A stretch of DNA of 64,000 nucleotides from Tyto alba. Its lineage: Eukaryota > Chordata > Aves > Strigiformes > Tytonidae. The notes beneath the pieces are model-generated. The model ran no database searches, was not told the origin of the DNA, and saw only the letters and a list, made by a program, of their open reading frames with translations. The stretch lies in assembly GCF_018691265.1 (NCBI RefSeq), contig NW_024881316.1, positions 26,265,819 to 26,329,818 on the forward strand, given 5' to 3'. Made by a program: the position numbers and the translations under genes. Positions 39,052-51,514 of this stretch are shown one piece after another. Each line of letters begins with the position of its first letter. Within the stretch, counting starts at the first letter, position 1.

Positions 39052-42000
39052 GAGATTCATAAAACAGAGAAGGAAGTATAACTATGTAACCTGGGTTTGG
39101 ATACTCCAGACATGGTGGGAGAAACCCGAATTCCAGTTCTCCCTCTGAAAGTCATTTCTGCATTTTACATGAAATAGTCATCAGAAAATTAACAAGATTC
39201 AGAGCAGAAATAGAGCTGTGCCTTCCAGCTGAGCTCCTACTGTGCTACAAAATCTACTTACTTTTGTCTGTGCGCATATTCTGTCTAGCCCTATAAATTT
39301 GCATGTTGTTGCACAAAGCTCATACTTAACAAAAGACATGTTTCTAATACTTGCCTGATCTTAGAGCTTGAGTTAATGTGTTCCTCTAGAAAGCAGGAGA
39401 GATTGGTTTCAATCTCATTCAATACAATAAGTGATAATAAGGTCAGTGCCCTATCTTCCAACTCCTTGAAAGTAAAGGGAACCTCTCACAACTTGATTTT
39501 AAAGAAAGCAGTTGCTATTCCATATCAGCAGGAGCCCTACCTTTTCTTATATACTCTGATTACTTTGTGAAATACAAAGCAATGTTGTAATGTAGATACT
39601 TCTTTCTCCGGCAAGTAGTAGTGCTGCAGATGTACGTTTTCAATATCTCTTGCTTCTGCTTAAACAGGGATAGAACAAGAACACTCAGCAGTAGAGACGG
39701 TAAGTGGAGTCTTGTAAAGAGATGCTGAAAGAGCAAGGGGCCGAGAGGGACAAATGGGCTTCCTAAGGGTTTGTGAAGAAAAAGTTGTGGGAAAGATCAG
39801 ATAATTCAGATGGTTGCGGGAAATGTCATTTAGTTTTGAGTGCCAGGAGAAAGGGAAAGCTGGTGGAAGAAGGAAAAAGAGCAGACTTCCTCTGCCTACA
39901 CTCATGAACAATTTCCTGAACTTTTCTTCTGCCACTATTAGGGGGGATGGGATCAGAGAAGTACAGTCTGTGATATACTGAGCCTCCTCCTAGGGTCCAA
40001 AAGCTGCAAAAGCTAAGTGCTTGTGAACCTGAGACACAGACTGGCTTTTCAGTCTGGAATAACTTAACCCTCTCTTGTATCATGTTGGTTAAAGAGGCAG
40101 TTCGGTGACCTGAGATGCTGCTTACTTTGTCAATTGCCTTCCTCCATCTTTCCAGCTAGATCCTACTGTGGGTGACCTTACTGAAAGTGCTCCTTAATGA
40201 CCTGTTCTGCCACCTGTAAAATGGAGACTCTCAGAACCTCTAAACTGAGTAATCCTCTGAGGACAGTAAATACAATGAGGTTTTGAAGGGATGAGAAATA
40301 CTAATGAATAAGGATACCTATGAATACAAGAGAGAGAGGAGAAAGAGAAGGAGAGAGAGAAGTAGTTCCTCTCTTTTTTTTGGAGGGGAAGAATGTTCCA
40401 TCATACATCTGATGAAATTTAGTTTAAAATTAAAACTTTATATTTGGAAAATATAAAAATACATAGTTAAACTTCCTGTAGTTTCTTGTCTTCTGTTTTT
40501 CCATTACCAGTTTAGAAAAATTGCAAGACATTCCCGAAGTAGGTTAAATCTTCATTGTTCCTGAGAGTGTTATGGCTGAAAACTGTTGCCTAGCTCTAAA
40601 GGATACCTAGCTGAGAATCACCCAGTTAGCCAACCCTGATATTTCCTTCCCTGGAACACATATATTGTGGACATTGGCAGTAGAGTGTTGAGTTTGGCCT
40701 ACATGTCTGTACACTCTGCATGGAGTGAGAATGGGCTTGGGCTTTTCAACAGTGGTTGTATCTTCTAACAGGGTTGCAGGACCTTGTGCCATGAATTTTT
40801 TCCACACCATGTTGCTCCTTTCTCTGTGGCAGTCCTATGCACAGAAAGTTGGATCAATTAAGAAGTCAGTCTGTATCTTACCCAGAAGTGGTACTAAGAA
40901 GGTATGACAGTCTTGGGCAAAACATGTGCAAAGCTATCAATCTGCAAAATAGCAAGCTAATTATTCTGCCTACTGTAATTGCTCTCAAATATGCTTTCAT
41001 AATGGAAATATTTAAAAATGCATTGCTAATTTTCTTCTAATATCAGTACTCCAGTTCCTGTAAGAGAGATGTATGTTGGTGGGGTTTTAATTTTGTTCTC
41101 TCCTCTCTCTTTTTGTGGGAAGAAATCACAACATTTGCATTATAATGAAATATATGCAGCACAAATTGAATACAGAATTTCCTAATTTTGTTTACAATTG
41201 TTTCATTAAACTTCTTCTGATCTGCTTTTGACCACAGTCATTACAATTTTGCACTTATCAAGTTGTACCCCTCTAAGAGCATTAAGAAAGGAGATGGAGT
41301 GCTTAGTTTATGTCCTCTATGCCAGTATTGTTTCTTTTTTATATCGAATTCTTCTATATTGTTGGAAGAAAACAAGCAATACCTTCATTTCATGAATATA
41401 TCTCTTCTTTACCCCCCTCTGACCTTTTTGTAAGACAAAAAGTTCAGGGCTATTAATGTGGTGTGAAGCATTTTGTGTCATTCTTCCTCTTTTACCCTTA
41501 ATCTTTAGAGCATTCTGAAGAATTCTTTATGCCCTACCCTGTGATCATTATTAGTGTTAGAGGCCAGGCAAAGTATTTTAATGCATCCAGGCTGGCAGGT
41601 CAAGGTTGAAACACTGGAGATGTGATGCCTGACAGGTAAATCATACTGAAGTTTTAAGTGGGAGAGTAATCTGCTTTACAGCTGTAGCATGTCGCCACCT
41701 AGCTTTACTTATGTTCTCTTTTTGTCCTTTAAAATTTAGTATTTCAAAAGTCCTAGGTAATTCACAGGATATTTTATATTCAGATAAGTATCTTCTTATC
41801 CATCAACTATCAGCTTTTTTACCTTATGCTAACAGCCACTCTAATCTTTTAATTCTTTGGTCTGATTTTGTCACTCCTGGGTTCAACTCACTCTCCCTTT
41901 AAAAAGACTGCACCCAGTGCATTTATTCCCATATGAGGTATAAATTAATGATAAATTAATAGTGATCTTTTAAGGCCTCTTTTCTGAATTGCCCTTTTTA

Positions 42001-42569
42001 GGTACAGAAGACGAACGTGTACAGGCTACTATGCAAGAAACCACTGTTGTCTTAGATCACTTCTATGGAAGTTCTCTACTGATATCTGCCTCAGCCTGCT
42101 CAGTTTGGGTTAGTGTGGAGAATTCATTTTGGAATTATAAAAAGACAAAAACATTAGACTTTTAAAATTTTAAATTATAGTTAAATTGTTAGATAGAATT
42201 TATGAGAGTTGGCTCTGCTCTCTTCTTAATTGCTGCAATATAGTGACAGTCTCTTCAGATCACCATTTATATCATGTGCCAGCTCAGCATTTTTATAGAA
42301 TGATCTCACCTTAATATTCAAATAAATTCAAGATGATCCAAAATTATGAAGATTTTAATATCCTACTGTCTATCTTTCATCACTGATTTTTGTCTTAATA
42401 GATGATGACCTTTACACATAGAAAAAAAAAATTCAAATGTGATTGGAAGACAGAATTATTTTCTAAAATCTAATACTAAACTCAAAGTTTTGTCTAAGTT
42501 AAGAAGGTTAAAATTTGAGGAATTAATTTTATTACCATTCAGTTTCCCAACAGCTGCATTGGAAATAGT
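39050..42569. other. Unique non-coding stretch
   Basis: No gene is seen. A purine-only GA tract lies at 40329-40362. Two near-identical 11-mers, ATAAATTAATG and ATAAATTAATA, are adjacent at 41940-41961. The frames at 39660-40083 and 40607-41040 overlap on both strands and lack domains. Confidence 0.6.
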
Positions 42570-42956
42570 ATGTTCCTGTTTATTTTATATTATACTGTAT
42601 CATGTTATAAATTAATGGTGAAGATTTTTTTAACTAAACCAAGATTGGACTCACAAAATACACGTGGCAGATTTAAAACAAGTGGCATAATCATATATAG
42701 CGTTTTTATATTTGGGGATTCTAGAGGACTTGTCTCCTTTCCTCTTGTCTGTTTTAATTGTTACATAACTTATGTGGTTTGCCCTACAGACTTCAAGGTC
42801 ATCTGGAAAGGAGGCAAATCTTTTCTTTGTTTCTTCACTTTTCTAAGTTTATGTAAACAGACTTCCAGAAAATACATCCCCTTTTCCTCCTTCTCACTCC
42901 AAGGATCTAACAGTTCAGCAGATCATTTCTGGGGACACTATTTTGAGGATGAGTAA
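42570..42956 (+). other. Longest open frame, probably not a gene
   Basis: This 128-codon ATG frame is the longest in the window. The translation is rich in Phe, Ile, Ser, Tyr and Lys, has a hydrophobic start, and matches no family I know. There is no visible promoter, Kozak context is poor (a T at -3), and no splice-linked neighbour is apparent. A frame of this length is unsurprising in 64 kb scanned in six frames. I list it only because a reader might otherwise take it for a gene. Confidence 0.15.
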
Positions 42957-45900
42957 TAACTAGGCATCTTTTAGTAAAACATGAGAGTTAGTGTAGCAAG
43001 CTTACAGAAACCACTTCAGTGCTTTGCTCAAGGAAATTTCTCAGCCTTTCTCCCCAGTATGTAAAAAGAGTCTGGGTCTTAATTCTTTACTGTTGTGGGC
43101 TCTTCAGCTGAAATATGAGCCTTGGAAAAATTAATAAGAATGTGCTATAGCTGTAAATTTAGTTTAGAAACTTAGAACTACATCAGTTAGCATTAGATGT
43201 AGAAATATTTTATTTGGTAAACGGCATCGCCTATTTTTCTGTAGACTGTTTTAGCACAAAATGAAGAAGGAGTGTTTAGTTCTTTCTGAGAGTCCCAAAG
43301 AATCAACATTTCATCCCCAGTTCACCAACTCATGCTATCAAAAGGTAATAGTTTTCTGGCGCTCAAAAGTGGAAATGATGATGTTTATGTTTGCAGACAA
43401 ATAATACTGAGTGAGACACTAACATTTCACACATGCTGTAAAAAAAAAGGAGTTTATCAGGTTACACAGCTGTACAAAATAACAATAAACTGTTATTTAA
43501 AGATAAACATGTTAATTAGTAAGCTTTCTTTAGGTTAATGAAGATAGAAATATCCAATTAAAATTATTTTTAACAGCTGATAGCCCAGATTTTTGAGGTG
43601 TGAAGCACAACAAATTAACTAGTCCTATATATTCAAGTCTGGATACAAGGACACAGTCAAAAACTTATGGCACAAGTGTGTTACATGGGTAGTTAGATTC
43701 CAGCCCATCTAAGGACCAGAACAAACCAAGTTATCTAGAGATTGCAGTTCACAGGATTTTTCAGTTATTGAAGACTTGGCCAAGATTTACTCTTCAGAAA
43801 TAATACATTCAAAGAGAGCCTTTCAAATGCCTACACTTGTTTCTAATTCAGAATTTTTTTCAAATCCTGCACATACCAAACCAGTCAAAGACTATACATT
43901 TATAGGTGAGAACCTGTCAAAATTAAAGACAGAAACAACTATGTAAATTTTTAATTATTTTTAAAATTGCGTAATAATTTAGGTTACCTCTTATCAGTAA
44001 GATAAAATCCATTTTGTTATTTTGTTTCATCAAGCCACTATATTATTGTGTTGACTCTCATTATTTGATTATGTTAATCAGTAATATACATACACATTTT
44101 AAAAATCTGTGTTTTGTGCCAAAGGGAAATTATATCTTCTTATGAACAATAATCATATTTTTTTTCCCCTCATTTGTAACCTTAACTAATAGCAATTAGT
44201 TAATTCAGCACATGGCTGATTTGAATTTATGACTGTACTTCTGAGGACAACAGAAGATATGAGGCATCCTCATCTAAACATGGTATTAATTTAGGAATCA
44301 GTCTGACAGAGGTCATGGGAGGAAATTCATATCTGGGAGAAAAGCATTCTCCAACATGGAGGACAAATTGAGACCTTACTCCTCCATGATGTGTTTTTTG
44401 ATAGGGTCATAAATAATTAAACTGATGTTGAGTAACTACATGTTGTAACTATCTATTGGGTACAAACTACATATAACAATATGTGTGACACCACGCAATT
44501 TTACTAAGCTAAGCAAAAGCCAAAAGAAATCTCTAGACAGGCCAAGACTAGTCCATGGAAAGTCTGATCCACCTGAAGACCTGTGGTGCTAACATTGGTC
44601 TATAAGGCCCTGAAAAGAAATCATTGGATGTTTTAATCTCTACTGAGGCTGAGCCAAACTAAGATTGCAATTAAGTGTAGGGTTTTACTGGCTTTCAGCA
44701 GCTACAGTTCAACAAGGCCTAATGTCCTAGTCAGTAATGATAAGAAATACTGGCGTTTCTTGTGTTCCCTATTTCCAGTTTAAGTTGTCACCAACATTGA
44801 TAAAATTGTCCTTCAGTGATATATAAAGCACATTGCTTGATACCATGGAATTGAACGAGAATTATGCTTATATATCACCACAATGTAGCTCGACAAGCAA
44901 AATACATCATACACAGTCTTGTTTCACTTGGCCACTATTACTGAAGATAATTGAAGGGGGTTTTTAGGAAAAAAAAATATTTAGTCTGGGAGCTTTGTTT
45001 TGCTGTATTTCTTTATCTCTTCATTTTACCTGCCTACTTCAACTTTTCAAGAGGAAATTTTAGCTTTCCATGCCATAACACAGCTCTTGTAGGTCTTTTA
45101 GGTAGTAATAAACTTTTAAAGGAACACAGATCATCATTCTGTTATAAATATATGTAGATATACATTGTATTCCAATACTATATTTTGCAATCTGGTATTT
45201 TTAAATAAACAAACAAACAAATAATTAAGATCTATACAAGGTTGGCAACAGACATTATAAAAATAATATTTTAATTTTCTTCATATATTTAATGGGATGG
45301 AGACTTCTCAGACTGAGAGGTGATTTTGAAATATTCTATCATACTTTTGTGAAGCTTCAAAAGTTACTTCAGATAAGGCATAATATTTTATTGTTATGTC
45401 TACTATACTACTGGTTGAAAATTTTCCAAACACCAACTGAGATTTAACAATACCCTCAAATTCTCTTGCACTTTATTTTGTCGTATTTCTTCTTATATTA
45501 AACATATATTTATTGAGGAAATGCTTATATAAAATCATTGTCATTGTTAGTATTTTTTTTTCCAGAGAGTTACTACCAATAATCCAGAACCAGAGCTCTA
45601 GTCTAAGCATATCATAAAGTTGCCTCAATTTTAGTTCCAAAATTCACAGTTCAGAAACAAAGTCTCTGTATTAGAAAACATGGAGATAGTATTTGCAAAA
45701 AAATTAACTCAAAACCCAAGATCTTAGTGAATATTAGCAGCCTATTACATACAGTGTGTAATTTTCTTAAACATTTATTTCATTTTAGGAGTCTAATACC
45801 TTCAGCATAATATTCTTAAAATCTTCCTTTTTTTTTTTATTTTTAGACAGGAGACTTGGCACTAGTCTCTGTTGCCACTGCTTAGGTAAATCATATACTT

Positions 45901-46589
45901 CATTCCTTTCTTGAACAGAATTTTATCCATAAATAAGAAATTGAGTTAAGTAACCAATGTCTAGCTGAAAAAAGTGACTTGCTTTTATCTCATAACTTGG
46001 TTTTCATTCATTCTTTTAATATATGTATGTATATTTTATTGTTTTCTGTGTTATTTTGTCAAATGGTCTTAATGATCTTTAAGGTTTTTTCTACCTAGTT
46101 ATCTTGAAAAAGCAATTTAAACTTCCCTTTAATGTTTAAATGGGTTTTATCTGGAGCAAAGTATACTCTTTGGTTGGGTTATTCTCATTATAAAGTGCAA
46201 AGCCCTTTCTCTTGATTGCCATTAGTTGCTGGAATATAAACAAAGGTCCATATACTTATTAAATATGTATAATTAAAAAAAAAATGTGTATCTGTTGTTA
46301 TTATTTTTTGTTGTTTTTCAGCTGTCCCTATCAGTCCTTAAATTTTGGAGTCAACTATCCATAAATGGAATTATGCATAAATTTTTGAGCATGTCTAACA
46401 CTGGTTGAGCACACTTTTCAATTCGATATTAAATTATACTTTTTTTTAGAGTAATTTCTAAAATGGAATAAGAAGGTTTTTTTGTAATTAACCTGAGCTC
46501 AGAATATTTACTGTGCATTGTTTTTTAATGTCAGATGATGAGAGAACTCATGTGTCTAACAAAAGCAAATTGTTTACTCATTCATGGAT
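42957..46589. other. Unique AT-rich non-coding stretch
   Basis: No gene is seen. Short (CAAA)n sequence lies at 45206-45222. A run of 11 T lies at 45829-45839. Confidence 0.65.
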
Positions 46590-47560
46590 TCTGTTCAGGG
46601 CTCTGTAGTTGAATGAATTCCAAATCAGCAGTTCTATTGAGTTGCATGGCAATCGATTGCCTTTTATGTTAGATGAATGGTCATGTACAACCCCCTCTTC
46701 TCCCTTGTCCTTACTTTTTTTCTTTCTGGCCCTCTGCCTTAGATGCCATCACCCAAAGCTGTTAGTCCCAAACAAGATTCTGTTTAGTGGCTATCAGCCA
46801 CTTCCAGCTTTTCATTGCATATAAATGACTGTATTAAGAATTGGAGATGTGATGTGGAGCTGTAAACGAGAGCTGTGAAACAGAAAAAAAGTCCAAATGT
46901 GTAGAGGAGGGGAATAATTTGAAATGAGGCACATAAGAGGATGATTAGCAGAACTTTTTTATATTTACAGCTATAGGAACGTTACTAATTGGAAAACAGA
47001 CTTTTTTTTTTTTATTATTTTTTTTCATGTGACACGTTTAGCATCGAGTTTAGGGAGATGTCCTCCCTTTAGAAATGCATACCTTTCCTTTTATTAATAA
47101 TGTGCCTTCATATGAGCCTGTTTAACTGCATTAGACAAAGCTTATAACAGTTTTATCATGCATGTATTGGAGGGCAAGGACATCGTTAATGTTTCATTTT
47201 ATTTTATGGTTGTTTCGGGAGACAGGCTGTGTGTCTTTCACCTAATGTCAAGAGTCCTCATTTTTCAGTTTACCACTTACTGAAATCTCCAGTGCTCCCA
47301 TCAGCCCTGCAGGAACACAGTGAAATCCTCTAAAGCATTTGCTTTGTGGCCAAACACTGGCATTGAAAAAAGACTATAAGTGGGTACATAAGGCATCCAT
47401 GAACAGGAGATCATGGTTGTGTAACTTCCACTTTAAGCAACATTGCGAAGAATTATATAAATATCACCTTTGCATTATCTGACAATAAGATGACATGGTG
47501 TTAACATCAGACTTTCTACATTTTCCATGGTGTTGCTCCCAGTTCTGCATGGAGACTGAT
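46590..47560. promoter_or_regulatory. Candidate conserved non-coding element
   Basis: This stretch has balanced, non-repetitive composition with many motif-like words. It includes the palindrome CAATCGATTG (46651-46660, a onecut-type core), homeobox TAAT cores and several CAGC/TGAC blocks. It lacks frames over 71 codons. It reads like the conserved enhancers common in vertebrate gene deserts. This is an impression from texture only. Without a multi-species alignment I cannot say it is conserved. Confidence 0.15.
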
Positions 47561-47573
47561 CGTATTAATGTGT

Positions 47574-47933
47574 TGTGGTTTGGGCCTGATCGGTAACCAA
47601 CCCCCGCAGCTAATCACCCTCCCTTCCCCCTCCCCACCTGGGAATGGGGGAGGGGATTAGAGGGGTGAAGGGAGACTCGCAGGCTGAGATAAGAACAGTT
47701 TAATAATGGCAATAAAATGAGAACAATAATGATGATGGGGGGAAAACAAAAAGAAATATATAAACAGGCAATGTACAGTGTAATTGCTCACCACCCGCTA
47801 ACCAATACCCAGCCTGTTCCCGGCCAGCGACCCCGAGATACCAAGATCCCACAATCACAATCCCGGAAGCGAGAGAGCTCCTTCCCAACCACCCCTCCTT
47901 TATATAGTGAGCATGACGTTCCATGATATGAAA
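47574..47933 (-). mobile_element. ERV LTR fragment lacking its upstream U3
   Basis: On the minus strand the fragment starts near the core promoter: CATGACG-type CRE half-site (plus 47912-47918), TATATAAAGG box (plus CCTTTATATA at 47897-47906), then about 200 bp of R-like leader, an ATTAAA polyadenylation signal (plus TTTAAT at 47699-47704), a C/G-rich stretch, and the end ACCACAACA. The layout and several blocks, such as TTAAACTGTTCTTATCTCA, match an LTR type I know to be common in bird genomes. Everything upstream of the CRE is missing, and the break is occupied by the U6 sequence. No primer-binding site or internal retroviral sequence follows at 47573 and below, so it is a solo fragment. 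Confidence 0.7.
47897..47906 (-). promoter_or_regulatory. LTR TATA box
   Basis: TATATAAAGG on the minus strand, preceded by a TGACGT CRE-like core about 6 bp upstream on the opposite reading. This is the core promoter of the LTR fragment. Residual activity is possible because the TATA and the polyadenylation signal both survive, but the missing upstream U3 argues against strong transcription. Confidence 0.5.
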
Positions 47934-48001
47934 AAAAATATGGAAAGCTTCACGAATTTGCGTGTCATCCTTGTGCAAGGGCCATGCTAATCTTCTCTGT
48001 A
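47934..48001 (-). pseudogene. U6 snRNA pseudogene, 5'-truncated
   Basis: The minus strand carries about nucleotides 40-107 of vertebrate U6, the catalytic small nuclear RNA of the spliceosome. It includes the ACAGAGA box (plus TCTCTGT at 47994-48000), the following AGC triad, the intramolecular stem-loop sequence and the 3' end CCATATTTTT with its oligo-T. I count three substitutions against the consensus I recall, one in GCGTTCC (now GCTTTCC) and two in CCCCTGCGC (now CCCTTGCAC). The first 39 or so nucleotides are absent, and there is no PSE/TATA promoter beyond 48001, only A-rich sequence. It is therefore a dead retrocopy. Its 3' end directly abuts the truncated LTR. Confidence 0.9.
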
Positions 48002-50150
48002 AAAATAAAAAAAAATCCTAATCACAACATAATGGTAACACATTCTGTTTAGCAATGGACATACCAAGTATTTTACTGGGACCTTTTGGGAGCACTCCAA
48101 GTTTTTAATTGTGCAAGGTGATCCTTCTTCCAAATGATAGTTGCTTTATGTTGATGTACAAAGAAAAGTCTTCATTTTTGAACACAGACATTCTAAGACC
48201 TCTAGATGTACCTCTATGATGAATGTTTAAATTTTCCCAAGATCAAAAAATCAACAAACTACTAAGATTCATTGTTTTTTAAGGGTTGTTCTGACATGAC
48301 CACTGATTTTAGTTTATGATACTATTAAGGACCTGTTTATGTCAAAATAAATATATATCTGTGTTAATGGCACCATTGTCTGTTGCACCTCCATATAACT
48401 CACAGCATCTACTCTGTTTCTTAACAGTTTACAATTCCTTTTTTCCACTGCTAGGCTAAGATCTCTTTCCTGCATCACTTGAACATGGATGGTTCTCAGA
48501 TGGGTGCATAGCCCTATGTGTAAAAATCAGCATTACATCCTTCTCTTTTAATCCTAAAAATCTCTTCCTTGCACAAAGTAGATTTCAGAAGTATTGGAAA
48601 TGGCTACAATCCTGGCCTAGGATTTCTGCAGATGATGTAACTAACATTTTCCTCCTTTGTCCTTCCTCCCTTATAAAGTCTTCCATTCTCTTTCTAGTGT
48701 GTCACTGCTCCCCCCGGAAACTCTTCACTCACCTCACCTTTGTTCTTATATGTGAAATGTGAACCTTCATTCTCATCTTTAAAGTCAGGTGCTGTTCCTC
48801 AGTGCATCTAATTTCTGTTAAAGGGCCTTTGCTCTGCCCAGTCTTCTTTCCTCTGTGCTCTGTTTGTTCTCCTCACACCCAACCCTCTTTCTACTCTGCC
48901 TTTGATAGTCCCACTCCACAGTGTAGGAATGGCAGCCTCCTTCCTGTGTGTCAAGCACTCTCTCTCTTTAAACTCACATTTTCCGCTTCACTTCTTACTT
49001 CTTACTGTAATGGACTTGCACTGTCTCTGCCTGACCCAACTCATACCTCATTATCCCTTAGGAAATTGCAGACTCCTCAGTCCCATGTGTTTTAAAATTA
49101 TGTATAAATGCATTAGAGATCATTAAACTGGATTAAAATAGTGATTGTTTTATAAACACAGAGAGCCATATATGAGTTAAAAGAGCCCTATGTTGGCTTT
49201 ATGAATGGAACTTAGCCAAGTGTTAGCCTCTATGTCAGTACTACCTAGTTTAGCATGTATACAGAACATCACCTGGGATTAGATATCTGGATTTCCTCTT
49301 CCTCCAGTAGATCAGGCTTGATTTGGCTATAAAGACCATTGCCAAAGATTCACTTCCAGTTGACAGTAAACCTGTTTTCTTAAGACAAAAGACTTACTAC
49401 TCCAGAATGTGAGCTCCCATGTTACAGCAAGTTCTGCAACTCTGGTATACGCACAATAATTCAAATTTTCATTCAAGCTCTTGCTAGACTTGAGGCTCCC
49501 AGTAAGGCTGTAACTTGATGTGCCAGCATAGGCAAACCCAAAACTTGCTTTGTTTATTGTAGTTAACGTATAACAGAGGAAAAAATAGAACAAATAAAAC
49601 AGGAATTATGGATACATAATTGTTTCTGTTATGCCCAACTAGTCTGGAGAAGATCATTTATTTGTGAGCTTTGTAAAATGTCATGCAATTAGAGTGCTAA
49701 GGATTATTAACAAGAAAAATGCCTGACAGAAACTGAAATTCACTATTAACAGCTTTTTTTTTGTTTTCATTAGGTGTCAGAACTCTTCATAAAAATTTTC
49801 AATTGTCTCTTTTTGGGTTAGTGTTGTATTGTGGTTATATTAATTCTTTACAATCTTTTTGATCACATCTTATTGATCAGAGGTCAAGTACAGTGTGGTT
49901 AATATAAACCACAAAGATCTGAAATAAGATGCAATCTTTTGCAAACGTTCCTACTTCACTTAGAATTTATGTTAAATTTTCTGCCTCAATGGCAATACAC
50001 TTTTCAGACAATTTTTAAAAACTTAACAGGCCAAGACTAGAAATTCTTACTAAATTAATGTCTATCATATGAATGAGATGAATACAAAAGTTAGAAAGCC
50101 TGTAGCATCCAAGATGAGTGATTAGGTAGAAAACACTTATCATGGTCCCT
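48002..50150. other. Unique non-coding stretch
   Basis: No gene is seen. The part from 48620 to 49090 is pyrimidine-rich on the plus strand, which explains the overlapping Ser/Leu/Cys-rich frames at 48802-49126. Confidence 0.65.
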
Positions 50151-50257
50151 TGTGTGTGTAACTATATATATGTGTGTATATATATATTTTTAAAACACAC
50201 ACAGCTGTGTACGTGTATGTGTACATGTATGTGTATGTATATGTGCATGTGTATGTG
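50151..50257. repeat. Degenerate TG/TA alternating tract
   Basis: About 107 bp of mostly alternating pyrimidine-purine sequence. TG and TA dinucleotide runs predominate, with an interposed ACACACACA (50194-50202) that can pair with the TGTGTGT runs on either side. Sequence of this type is prone to slippage and can adopt cruciform or Z-form structure under supercoiling. Confidence 0.8.
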
Positions 50258-51514
50258 GCTGCTATTTATCTAATAGACTAGAGTAGCACCGGTGGACCAT
50301 AAACTTCTGTTGAAAAGTATATATTTAGATTAAAAAAAATAAAAATAATTTAAAAAAATAAATTGCCCATTTACACCTTAATGGTTCCTTTCAAGCCATT
50401 ACACAGAACTTTGACATGAGCAGTTACAGGTTGCTATATAAATCTTTCTCTTATACATAATTATTTAGTTATTCATGTTAAACATTATAACAAAACTACT
50501 TTATAGATGCTGATTTCTAGATGTTACTGCTCTTGATCTTTCCCACATAAATCATTAGATAATGAAGAGGACTACTTTAAAAATTATTAATTGAAAAACA
50601 TTTCATGTGATCTGCTAAAGTCCAACACATGTGCTTTGAATTAGTCAAGTTGGAAATCATACCAGATTTTTTTATTAAATAAAAAAAATGGTAGCACCTG
50701 TATTTCTAAATTGATTTTTGACAAACATAAAAGTGATTTCAATCACTTCAGTTGAGCTATGTTGAGATTTTAAAGAGTAAATCTGGTGTTTTGCATTTTA
50801 GCCTTTGGAAACAAAGAAATGCTATGATATTCTTTAAGGATTTCCCACAGAGTTTACAATTTTGATAACACATATTCAGAGGTTATGGAAAACACTGCAT
50901 TATGTATGTGTTTATAATGAGTTTTAATCTGCTAGATAATTTTTTATAATTAACTTCTTAAAAGCCTTTAAAGTAGAAGACTCGGGACATAAGTCCTCAA
51001 GAATTGTATTCTGTCAAATATCTGACCTATAAAGCATTACAAAAGTTTTTGTTATATTTTGAATAATTTTGATGGAACTCACTATCAAATGAACATGGAA
51101 GAGGATTGTCATTTAACAATTTGATATTAAATAATGATGGAAGTGTCATTCTTGCTGTAGTTTTCAATTGACAAAAATCTTCCAAAGCTGGGAGGGTTCT
51201 AATACAATTACTTTCTGTTCACTGGGTTTGGCAAAATATCTCTCCTTTCTACTGATAGTCAGTTCGTCTCACTCACATCAGGTAGAGAATGATGAATCTA
51301 AAATCTCTGGTTAGTGCTTATACAGTCTATGTGCTACATGTTGAGGAGTCCCCTTCTGTATTCAGGAATACAGTAATTCATCAGAGTTCATTTAAACATC
51401 TCGTTTTGTTTTTATTAGTATAGGTTTTGTTTTTACACACCATCAGTGTATTTTACTGAATGCTGGACAGAACTACTTACTAGTCAGCTGTAAAAATAAA
51501 TAAAAGACACCATC
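50258..51514. other. Unique AT-rich non-coding stretch
   Basis: No gene is seen. A-rich simple patches lie near 50333-50360. Confidence 0.65.

Noticed and set aside
41688..41704. CTCF-like core (reverse strand CTAGGTGGCG)
   Set aside because: About ten bases fit the core but the flanking consensus positions do not. Matches of this quality are common.
42570..42956. 128-codon open frame as a protein-coding gene
   Set aside because: Composition follows the AT-rich background, no domain is recognisable, start context is weak, and a frame of this length is expected by chance in 64 kb.
47934..48001. Functional U6 snRNA gene
   Set aside because: The first third of the RNA is missing, three substitutions lie in conserved parts, and no snRNA promoter is present.
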